A DNA stretch of 64,000 bases, taken from assembly GCF_000194155.1 (NCBI RefSeq), contig NZ_GL877879.1, positions 137,205 through 201,204 of the forward strand, read 5' to 3'. The DNA is from Saccharopolyspora spinosa NRRL 18395. Its GTDB lineage: Bacteria > Actinomycetota > Actinomycetes > Mycobacteriales > Pseudonocardiaceae. The notes under the pieces were generated by a model. It was not told the DNA's origin and searched no databases. It saw nothing but the letters and a program-made list of their open reading frames with translations. Position numbers and translations under genes: made by a program. Below, piece by piece: positions 58,463-64,000 of this stretch; position 1 is the first letter of the stretch, and every line of letters starts with the position of its first letter.

Positions 58463-58685
58463 GCAAGAAAGGGACCGAAGCGGTTTCTGCCGATGGCTTG
58501 GCGAGTCGAACGCGTCTCACCGACACTTCACCGTCCACCGCGGCGACATCGGTAGCTCCCACGACAACGACCAGCTCATCGAAACAGTCCATATTGGATC
58601 CGACTGGGCTGACGAGTCGGACGTTGCCACTCAGGCGCGCCTGTGGCTGCGTTCGCGTATCGGCCCGCGTCGCCGGAGCGCATGA
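58449..58685 (+). CDS. Possible hypothetical protein
   Basis: 78 aa from a GTG: RSGFCRWLGESNASHRHFTV, HDNDQLIETVHIGSDWADES, TQARLWLRSRIG. The composition looks protein-like, more so than the competing frame from 58459, but no SD or family supports it. Confidence 0.35.
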   Translation: MSRYEQERDRSGFCRWLGESNASHRHFTVHRGDIGSSHDNDQLIETVHIGSDWADESDVATQARLWLRSRIGPRRRSA

Positions 58686-58740
58686 ATCATCTGAGACTCC
58701 GCTCGATGTTGCTGCCCCCGACCTCCGGCATCGAGCGGAC

Positions 58741-58779
58741 GGCCGGTCGGTGCGGCGCCTCCCAGGGCACCGACCGGCC
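58741..58779. repeat. Strong hairpin, family C
   Basis: GGCCGGTCGGTGC and its exact complement (13 bp) around a 13-base loop. Together with the flank CATCGAGCGGAC it is homologous to 7841-7883. Confidence 0.7.
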
Positions 58780-58808
58780 ACCCATTCATTAAGCGAAAGG
58801 AGTCCCGC

Positions 58809-58937
58809 ATGGCCAACTCGCCCGACGATCGACCAGAGGTCACAGGACCACCAGTCCCGGTACCGGTCGATATCGACCCCGTTGCAACCGGCGTCGGTCA
58901 CGATGTTGATGAGGAGGAGCCCGATGCCGGGGATTGA
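58809..58937 (+). CDS. 42-aa acidic peptide
   Basis: ATG with an AAAGGAG site, flanked by the family C hairpin upstream and its own terminator downstream, so it looks like a real transcription unit. The product is Pro/Asp/Glu-rich (GPPVPVPVDIDPVATGVG, ending EEEPDAGD) with no Cys, and I cannot assign a role. Confidence 0.45.
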   Translation: MANSPDDRPEVTGPPVPVPVDIDPVATGVGHDVDEEEPDAGD

Positions 58938-58962
58938 GTAGTTCGGCTCTGTCACGGGAAAT

Positions 58963-58999
58963 GGCCGGCGCGGTAGAGATGATCTACAGCGCCGGCCTT
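58963..58999 (+). terminator. Terminator after the acidic peptide gene
   Basis: GGCCGGCGC / GCGCCGGCC outer stem with GTAGA/TCTAC inner pairing, followed by TTTG. Confidence 0.8.
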
Positions 59000-59103
59000 T
59001 GTCGTGTTTGGGCCTTTCGGGTGACGTGTTGTCGAGGTCGACTGGGAGCACGATCAGCTCGGTAGCGTGCCCGCCTGGGAAAACAGTCGTATGAGGGGGA
59101 AGT

Positions 59104-59475
59104 TTGGCTTACGGGGACCGTGACGTGATGCGGGACCACGGAGACGTGGCGCCGTCGGTGATCGGGGCTGACTACGTCGCAGCAGCCAACGGCGAGGAAC
59201 CCGAACCGGCCTTCGTTCCGCTTGCCGAGCGCTTCGTCAGTCGCGACAAGGACGTCACCGTCGAACTTCGGCGACTTGAGGACGGGCGCCTGGCGGTGCT
59301 GGCATTCAGCTCGCTGGAGGCGCTGGTCATCGGCTGCGGGGATCTGCAGCCCTGGGCGTCACTGCCTCCCGACAAGGTCGCGGAGATCCAACAGCACAGC
59401 GGCGCTGATCTGGTGCTGTGGGACGCAGTGCTTCCCGACGACCAACGCAATGACTCCGCAGGGGGAACCAACTGA
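59104..59475 (+). CDS. SAV_915/SseB-like protein
   Basis: 123 aa from TTG with the strong site AGGGGGAAG; no better start. AFVPLAERFVSRDKDVTVEL, RRLEDGRLAVLAFSSLEALV and PDKVAEIQQHSGADLVLWDA follow the SAV_915 pattern (SseB-like), small proteins found beside type VII secretion substrates. First gene of a five-gene row; its stop overlaps the next ATG (TGATG). Confidence 0.75.
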   Translation: MAYGDRDVMRDHGDVAPSVIGADYVAAANGEEPEPAFVPLAERFVSRDKDVTVELRRLEDGRLAVLAFSSLEALVIGCGDLQPWASLPPDKVAEIQQHSGADLVLWDAVLPDDQRNDSAGGTN

Positions 59476-59765
59476 TGTCCGGAACCCACGCCCAGCTTGG
59501 AGAATTGGAAGCCCTCGCAAGCAGGCTCCGCACCGGCGCGGCCGAACTGGACGGCAGTGCCGCACCCCCTCCTGCTCCGCAGGTCGGGGTGGCGAGCGAG
59601 GCAGTTGCGGGCGTCATGGCGATGCTGACGTTGTCAGCGGCAGAGATCGTCGAGGCCCTCAACTACGTCGGTGACGAGGTCGCGGCAGGCAGCAACCTTT
59701 ACATCGAGACCGACCACGGCAACGCCGACGATATCGCTCGCTCCAACCCGAACGCGCCGAGATGA
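59475..59765 (+). CDS. Small helical type VII (ESX-like) protein
   Basis: 96 aa. Two helices (LGELEALASRLRTGAAELDG, GVASEAVAGVMAMLTLSAAE, IVEALNYVGDEVAAGSNLYI) without Cys, about the length of WXG100 proteins. No clear WxG, but the size, helix-turn-helix hairpin form and position before the toxin-like gene fit an ESX-like chaperone or partner. Confidence 0.65.
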   Translation: MSGTHAQLGELEALASRLRTGAAELDGSAAPPPAPQVGVASEAVAGVMAMLTLSAAEIVEALNYVGDEVAAGSNLYIETDHGNADDIARSNPNAPR

Positions 59766-59786
59766 GTCTTACTGGGGATTTGAATC

Positions 59787-61010
59787 ATGCCACTTGATAT
59801 CAAGGTCGACGCGCAGCCGGGAACGATCCGCACGGCAGCGGACTGGCTGGACGGGATGGCGCGAGCCGTTGACGCGGCGTTGGACATCATCAACCGTGTT
59901 CGCGGCGAGTCCGAAGGCAGCTGGCCCAGCGAGGCCGGCCAATCCTTCCGCGACGGCATGGGCAAGGTCGCGCCACGTGTCGACGACGTGTCGATCAGTT
60001 ACTCCGACCTCGCCCGGGAACTGCGCCGCCACGCAGACGCCATCGACACCGTCAAAGTGCGCATGGATCAAGCGCGCGAGCTTGCGCTGAACGCGGGACT
60101 GGTCGTCCAAGGCGACCTGATCATGGAGCCTGGCCCGGAACCAGCAGACCCAACACCGCTGCCCACCGACAAACCCGCCAGCCCTGAACAAAAACAGATC
60201 CACACCGAGGCAGTGCGAGCACAATCCGACTTCGCCCGAAAGGTGCAGGCGTACGCGGACTGTGCTGTCTTGGTTTCCGAAGGCCGGCAGCTGGCGAGCG
60301 ACTCGATCGCCATCCTTAACCGGTTCCTCGGCGGGCTCATCGAGAAGTCTCCTTTCAACGCCTCGGACGTTATCGCCGGCCTCGCTGGTGCCACGTTGGG
60401 ACAGACCGCTGCAATGCGCGCCAAGGCGTCGCAGATCGCGCGCAGCGGTGCGATCGAGGTTTCTGAGCGTCTCTCGCAAAACCCGTACATGAGCCTTCAA
60501 GCGCGAACACGAGCCGCGGCTATCAACATCACCCGTTCCCAGGCCGCGGCCGCGCTGGAGAGCAAGGCAATCGCCACACGGACCGCGCAGTGGGTGGATC
60601 GCCTCGGCCCCCGGACCAAGGCGATCTTGCAACTGAACCTCGACTTCGGCAGGGCTGCGAAGACTCCCACGGCAGGGACCGGCCTGCTCCGGGGCGCGCT
60701 GAAGCTTGGCTCCAAGCTGCCTGTCGTCGGGTTCGGAATCACCCTGGGCGGCATCGGCTATGACATCGGCATCGCTGGCAAGGACCCGACAACCAGCGTG
60801 GCCTCCGGGCTCGGCGGATTTGTCGCGGGGGCCGCCACCTCGGTCGGGTTGGCGGCGATGGGCACCCCAGTGGGATGGGTCGTCGCTGGCGGCGCAGTCG
60901 CCTCCTGGGGCGTCGGGTTCGCGATCGAGGAATGGGGCGACGATATGGTCCAGGGCATAGAGGACACCGGTAGACGCCTGGAAGAGATCAACCCGAAGAT
61001 GGGCCGATGA
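59787..61010 (+). CDS. WXG100-like protein with C-terminal pore-type domain (putative T7SS effector)
   Basis: 407 aa. Residues 1-100 form a WXG100/LXG-like helical hairpin (IRTAADWLDGMARAVDAALD, GSWPSEAGQSFRDGMGKVAP in the WxG position). A Pro-rich linker follows (PGPEPADPTPLPTDKPASP). The C-terminal 100 residues are Gly-rich and hydrophobic: LPVVGFGITLGGIGYDIGIA and GGFVAGAATSVGLAAMGTPV then GWVVAGGAVASWGVGFAIEE. This glycine-zipper hairpin occurs in pore-forming polymorphic toxins. The ATGA overlap with the next, membrane-bound gene suggests an effector-immunity pair. Toxicity is inference. Confidence 0.75.
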   Translation: MPLDIKVDAQPGTIRTAADWLDGMARAVDAALDIINRVRGESEGSWPSEAGQSFRDGMGKVAPRVDDVSISYSDLARELRRHADAIDTVKVRMDQARELALNAGLVVQGDLIMEPGPEPADPTPLPTDKPASPEQKQIHTEAVRAQSDFARKVQAYADCAVLVSEGRQLASDSIAILNRFLGGLIEKSPFNASDVIAGLAGATLGQTAAMRAKASQIARSGAIEVSERLSQNPYMSLQARTRAAAINITRSQAAAALESKAIATRTAQWVDRLGPRTKAILQLNLDFGRAAKTPTAGTGLLRGALKLGSKLPVVGFGITLGGIGYDIGIAGKDPTTSVASGLGGFVAGAATSVGLAAMGTPVGWVVAGGAVASWGVGFAIEEWGDDMVQGIEDTGRRLEEINPKMGR

Positions 61011-61642
61011 ACAACGGACTTCCGCCGAAACCCGACTCGCAGACCGGAAAACCACGGCCGCCTCGTGCGCCGCTGGAACCCGGCTGGAAGTCACCGGAGG
61101 TCAAGCACAAGCGTGGCGTGACCAAGGTTCCTCAACAGCCGGAGGGTGAGGGGCCGATCTTGGAATGGTTCTTTCCCACCCGAGGCCGTGCCCTTACCTT
61201 CGGCCTGATCATGGTCACGATCATGGTGGCGTTCTTCACCTGGCGCGACTTCGGGTTCGGCTGGGTGACCGTCTGGTGGCTCTGGCTGTTCATCGTTCCG
61301 TGGCCGTCTTTGTTCCTTCTCACCGGCCGCAACCTCCGCATGTCGGCCGGCGCGGACTGGCTCGCCTACGGAAAGAACTTCGTCAAGACCTACGAGTTGA
61401 CCAAGGTCAACGTCACCGTCGGTGGAGCCGCGCACTACCTCGACATCGAGGACAGCCACGGCCGGCAGCTCTACGTGCAGATCAACAACCTGCAACTGAA
61501 CCGGGAGCTGTGGGACCTGGCCTATCTCGGCCTGCTCTACTCAGTCCACGAGGGTGGTGCCAGCACCAACAAGATGGCGCGCGACTACCTCGGCCTCAAC
61601 ATCCCCCCGCACCTTCGGAAATGGGAATCACGCGACGCCTAG
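61007..61642 (+). CDS. Membrane protein, candidate immunity protein
   Basis: 211 aa. A Pro-rich cytoplasmic lead, two membrane helices (about 61-79 ALTFGLIMVTIMVAFFTW and 85-106 WVTVWWLWLFIVPWPSLFLL), then a soluble beta-rich domain (KVNVTVGGAAHYLDIEDSHG) with YLGLLYSVHEGGASTNK. Its ATG overlaps the toxin-like stop. Two-helix membrane proteins commonly protect against pore-forming effectors. A decayed copy of its C-terminus follows directly. Confidence 0.7.
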   Translation: MNNGLPPKPDSQTGKPRPPRAPLEPGWKSPEVKHKRGVTKVPQQPEGEGPILEWFFPTRGRALTFGLIMVTIMVAFFTWRDFGFGWVTVWWLWLFIVPWPSLFLLTGRNLRMSAGADWLAYGKNFVKTYELTKVNVTVGGAAHYLDIEDSHGRQLYVQINNLQLNRELWDLAYLGLLYSVHEGGASTNKMARDYLGLNIPPHLRKWESRDA

Positions 61643-61651
61643 CCCCAGGCG

Positions 61652-61747
61652 CAGTGAGACCTCATCTACAACGGCATCCTCTACTCCGTTCAACGAGGCA
61701 ACGCCAAGACTAACCAGCGGGCACTTGGCAAGCTCAAATTAAGGTAG
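61652..61747 (+). pseudogene. Remnant of a second immunity gene
   Basis: DLIYNGILYSVQRGNAKTNQ then RALGKLKLR aligns to DLAYLGLLYSVHEGGASTNK of the preceding gene; the codon for the conserved Trp before Asp is TGA here instead of TGG. Only the C-terminal part remains. It is typical for polymorphic-toxin loci that collect orphan immunity genes. Confidence 0.65.
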
Positions 61748-62011
61748 TGAGGATTCCGAAGGGTGTATTTTCGCCGCAGGCGAATAGGGCTGATCGAGTG
61801 AATCCTGGAGCAAATTTCGCGCTTTCTTGGTGACGGAACGTAGTGCCGAGAATGTAGCTGGACACGCAGTGGAACACTTGTGCGAAAAGCGGGGCTCGGT
61901 GCATTCCTTTCGATCAGCTGTTTGGCCGCTGCAGACGGCAGTTGCTCTATGTGAGCATGTCACTGGGTAGAGCAATGGCGATCAGGTGGTTCCTGTCCAG
62001 GAGGCTGCACG
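61748..62011. other. AT-richer intergenic region
   Basis: 264 bp with lower GC than its surroundings and no gene; it must contain the promoter of the beta-family gene. Confidence 0.3.
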
Positions 62012-63112
62012 GTGCACGATAATTTTCACTACATTCCGATCCTGCTAACTCGACGCGGCGAGCGGTCTGCACTGAAGGACTTGCGTAGTTCCGTAAAGAA
62101 ACGGATGACTCCACTTTTCACGGTGCACCCTCGGGACTGGGACTTCGAGGGTGAACAGTGGAAGAAGACTGTAAGGCAGCACGTTGAGCCGCTGGCTAAG
62201 CATCTCGCTGATTGCTGGCCCGGCGGATATGCATTCGTCGACCTGGAGCACCTCGATGATGGGTTAGACGGACCTGTAGTTGGTGATTCGCTCGCAGGCC
62301 TGGTCAATGAGGCGGCTCACCACGGTACGGTGCTGATACCGGTTGTCGCTCCAGATAGGTGCCCTGAATACTTGGCAGCTGCTGGGGCGCTTCACAAGGA
62401 GCACGCGAACGGTGTATGTGTGAGGCTCAAGCCTTTCGCATGGCCTTCATTGCCGGGTGCCGCGACTTCTCTGTACGAGCTTCTCGATCAGATCGAGGTC
62501 GATCCGACGCAGGTCGACCTCGTACTGGATCTCGGCGATCAAATGGGCTCCGAATTAGCCCAGTCCGCCGTTTTCGGAGAGTTGTTGGCGCTGCCCGATG
62601 CAGAGAAGTGGCGCTCACTGACCTTGGCAGGCGGATCCTTTCCAAAAGACTTAGCCGGTATGGAAAAGGATACGCTTCACCGAGTCCCCCGAGTGGACTG
62701 GCAGCTATATTGCCGCGTTGATGATCAGGCGTCCCAGGCGCATGCACGTCGGCCTGCCTTCGGAGACTACGGAGTTGCACATCCCGACCCCTTCCTCATG
62801 GTCGATCCCAAGATCTTGAACATCAGCGGTCAACTCCGCTACACAGTGGAGGACGCCTGGTTGGTCGCCAAGGGCGGACTATTCAAGCGCATTGGCGGCG
62901 AGGCGGTCGTGCCTCCGGCGCGTTTAGTTGTCAAGTCCGACGAGTTCTGTGGGCCTGATTTTTCGTTGGGCGACAAATGGATAGCGCAGGTCGCGCGTGA
63001 AGATGTCGGGGGCAGCAACCCTGAGCATTGGCGACGGGTTGCCACCGACCACCACTTGACCTACGTCACTGGCCAACTCGCCAGTCGGTACGGGACTTCA
63101 AACGAGTCCTGA
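62012..63112 (+). CDS. Beta-family protein (T4-type beta protein)
   Basis: 366 aa, GTG start with AGGAGG. The pattern HYIPILLTRRGERSALKDLR, ...MTPLFTVHP, FVDLEHLDD, VLIPVV and the later LVLDLG marks the beta protein family (Beta_protein, sce7725-like), a TIM-barrel-like group of unknown activity. GC is lower than the chromosome average, a sign of transfer. Its 3' end overlaps, convergently, the sce7726-type nuclease gene by 47 bp; the two families are often neighbours. Confidence 0.75.
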   Translation: MHDNFHYIPILLTRRGERSALKDLRSSVKKRMTPLFTVHPRDWDFEGEQWKKTVRQHVEPLAKHLADCWPGGYAFVDLEHLDDGLDGPVVGDSLAGLVNEAAHHGTVLIPVVAPDRCPEYLAAAGALHKEHANGVCVRLKPFAWPSLPGAATSLYELLDQIEVDPTQVDLVLDLGDQMGSELAQSAVFGELLALPDAEKWRSLTLAGGSFPKDLAGMEKDTLHRVPRVDWQLYCRVDDQASQAHARRPAFGDYGVAHPDPFLMVDPKILNISGQLRYTVEDAWLVAKGGLFKRIGGEAVVPPARLVVKSDEFCGPDFSLGDKWIAQVAREDVGGSNPEHWRRVATDHHLTYVTGQLASRYGTSNES

Positions 63113-63629
63113 CCGCTGCCTGGATCGTCGAGACATCTAGCTGCTCGACCATCCGTTTCCAGATATCGCGGCGAGGCTTGGACCGTACCCCGCGGTCCAA
63201 GCCCCAGTACGCGAGTTCATCCAGCGCTTCGTCGCGCCACAGTAGTTGAACGACCGCCCATGGATCTACCGCAGGGTTCTGCGTGCCTGGTCGCATGGTT
63301 CGTAGGTGCGTGCTGCCTTTGTGCTCGCTGGCCACGATAACTTCCCACCACTCGGGCAACATCTGTACGGCCTTGGTTGCATGGCACTCGGCTACGACGA
63401 GTGCCGCGCGATCAAGCGTTCGCGAATAGATCTCGATCTGGAGCGGAAGTCGCCGCAAGTTGTCCCGCGCACTTTTGATCTCGTAGCCCCATAGTGAGCC
63501 GTTGACGGCAGCTACATCAACTCGGACCAGTCCACCGAGATCGAGTTCGTCAACGAAGCGTGTGTCAGGCTTGGGATGTTCGTTGCGCAGACGTTCGGCG
63601 AGACACGCACGTACGTCTCTGTCACGCAT
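63066..63629 (-). CDS. sce7726-family PD-(D/E)XK nuclease-like protein
   Basis: 187 aa. RVDVAAVNGSLWGYEIKSAR holds Asp38 and Glu50-x-Lys52; an upstream Glu28 and Gln64 (LPLQIEIYS) complete the PD-(D/E)XK set, so it may cut DNA. The C-terminal half has WWEVIVASEHKGSTHLRTMR and is basic. Convergent with, and overlapping, the beta-family gene. The conserved pairing suggests a joint function, possibly phage defence; not shown. Confidence 0.75.
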   Translation of the reverse strand: MRDRDVRACLAERLRNEHPKPDTRFVDELDLGGLVRVDVAAVNGSLWGYEIKSARDNLRRLPLQIEIYSRTLDRAALVVAECHATKAVQMLPEWWEVIVASEHKGSTHLRTMRPGTQNPAVDPWAVVQLLWRDEALDELAYWGLDRGVRSKPRRDIWKRMVEQLDVSTIQAAVRTRLKSRTDWRVGQ

Positions 63630-63786
63630 CTCAATGCCCTCCGAACGAAACTTTGAACAGACTCAACCTACCGCTGACAGCTGGGCTCTGTCTCGGCACC
63701 CGACTGCGGACGAGCAAGCAAAACAAGTTGGTCGGGGCCGCGTTCTTGGCTCGAAGAGGCCGAGGAGTGGTGAATGCCGCTTGCCG

Positions 63787-64000
63787 TCACGACCGTGGTG
63801 GCTTGTGCTGATTCGGCGATTCGCCGAATCGGGTGTATCTGGGTGTCCGGGCGGAGCCAAGAAGGAGGTGCGCGACCGACTGCGGGAGACCGGGTCGGGT
63901 TTCCAGCCATCGGGCCGCGCCGTAGACCAGAGCACCGGCGACCGGTACGAGCACGGTCGTGGCAAGAGGCTGTGCCTGCTCGCCGAGATCCGGCGGAAGC
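63787..64000 (-). CDS. Partial membrane protein at right edge
   Basis: An open frame enters from the right edge and ends at TGA 63787-63789. The 70 visible residues include a helix (PLATTVLVPVAGALVYGAAR) and a hydrophilic tail (RTPRYTRFGESPNQHKPP). N-terminus outside the window. Not recognised. Confidence 0.5.
   Translation of the reverse strand, partial: LPPDLGEQAQPLATTVLVPVAGALVYGAARWLETRPGLPQSVAHLLLGSARTPRYTRFGESPNQHKPPRS

Noticed and set aside
58809..58937. RiPP precursor peptide
   Set aside because: No Cys/Ser/Thr-rich core, no leader motif and no modifying enzyme nearby.
63810..63830. Palindrome GATTCGGCGA-T-TCGCCGAATC as regulatory site
   Set aside because: It lies inside the C-terminal coding part of the partial gene at the right edge, with no support for a binding role.
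54583..64000. Element bounded by a tRNA-Ser(GGA) direct repeat
   Set aside because: I found no second copy of the tRNA 3' or 5' end within the window, so no boundaries can be stated.

Overview
The window is 64 kb of high-GC actinobacterial chromosome. The evidence is the codon use, GTG/TTG starts, 4-bp start/stop overlaps, a chaplin-like protein, XRE-DUF5753/DUF397 pairs and SAV_915-type genes. The gene mix and the dispersed intergenic repeats look like Pseudonocardiaceae, possibly Saccharopolyspora; that genus call is inference, since no 16S or marker gene is present.

Layout. 0-6.3 kb: a partial gene, an orphan NarL/LuxR regulator, then an operon for sugar-ABC import (lipoprotein plus two permeases) and a GH1 beta-glucosidase. 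6.4-8 kb: a decayed accessory patch, including a broken second copy of genes found intact in the integrative element, and several dispersed repeats. 8-16.2 kb: XRE-cupin regulator/acetyltransferase divergon, lipoprotein, L,D-transpeptidase, chaplin-like protein, aminotransferase, dienelactone-hydrolase-like protein and acetoacetyl-CoA synthetase. 16.28-16.48 kb: tRNA-Ser(GCT) and tRNA-Arg(ACG).

16.44-35.48 kb: a complete 19-kb actinomycete integrative and conjugative element (AICE) inserted in tRNA-Arg(ACG), bounded by an exact 58-bp direct repeat. It carries the integrase, a ribbon-helix-helix protein, an XRE repressor divergent from two excisionase-like genes, a DUF3987 gene containing iteron-like repeats, accessory genes (CoiA-like nuclease, XRE-TPR regulator, small zinc-finger and membrane proteins, tandem paralogues), a repeat array that may be the transfer locus, an FtsK/SpoIIIE-type DNA translocase (TraB-like) and spread-type membrane proteins.

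35.5-54.7 kb: chromosomal genes (DUF1707 protein, SRPBCC, MFS, AraC/GlxA regulator, O-methyltransferase, SDR, YbaK, self-regulated TetR-P450 operon, prephenate dehydrogenase, tadA with its partner, ECF sigma factor, secreted nuclease, FAD oxidase), tRNA-Ser(CGA) and tRNA-Ser(GGA), and several pseudogenes.

54.7-64 kb: a second accessory region. It has a broken integrase beside tRNA-Ser(GGA), an XRE/DUF397 pair, a row of tiny overlapping genes, a transposase remnant, a probable type VII (WXG100-like) toxin with a membrane immunity candidate and a decayed second immunity copy, and a convergent beta-protein/sce7726 nuclease pair that may be a defence module. The last two are the best candidates for an undescribed system.
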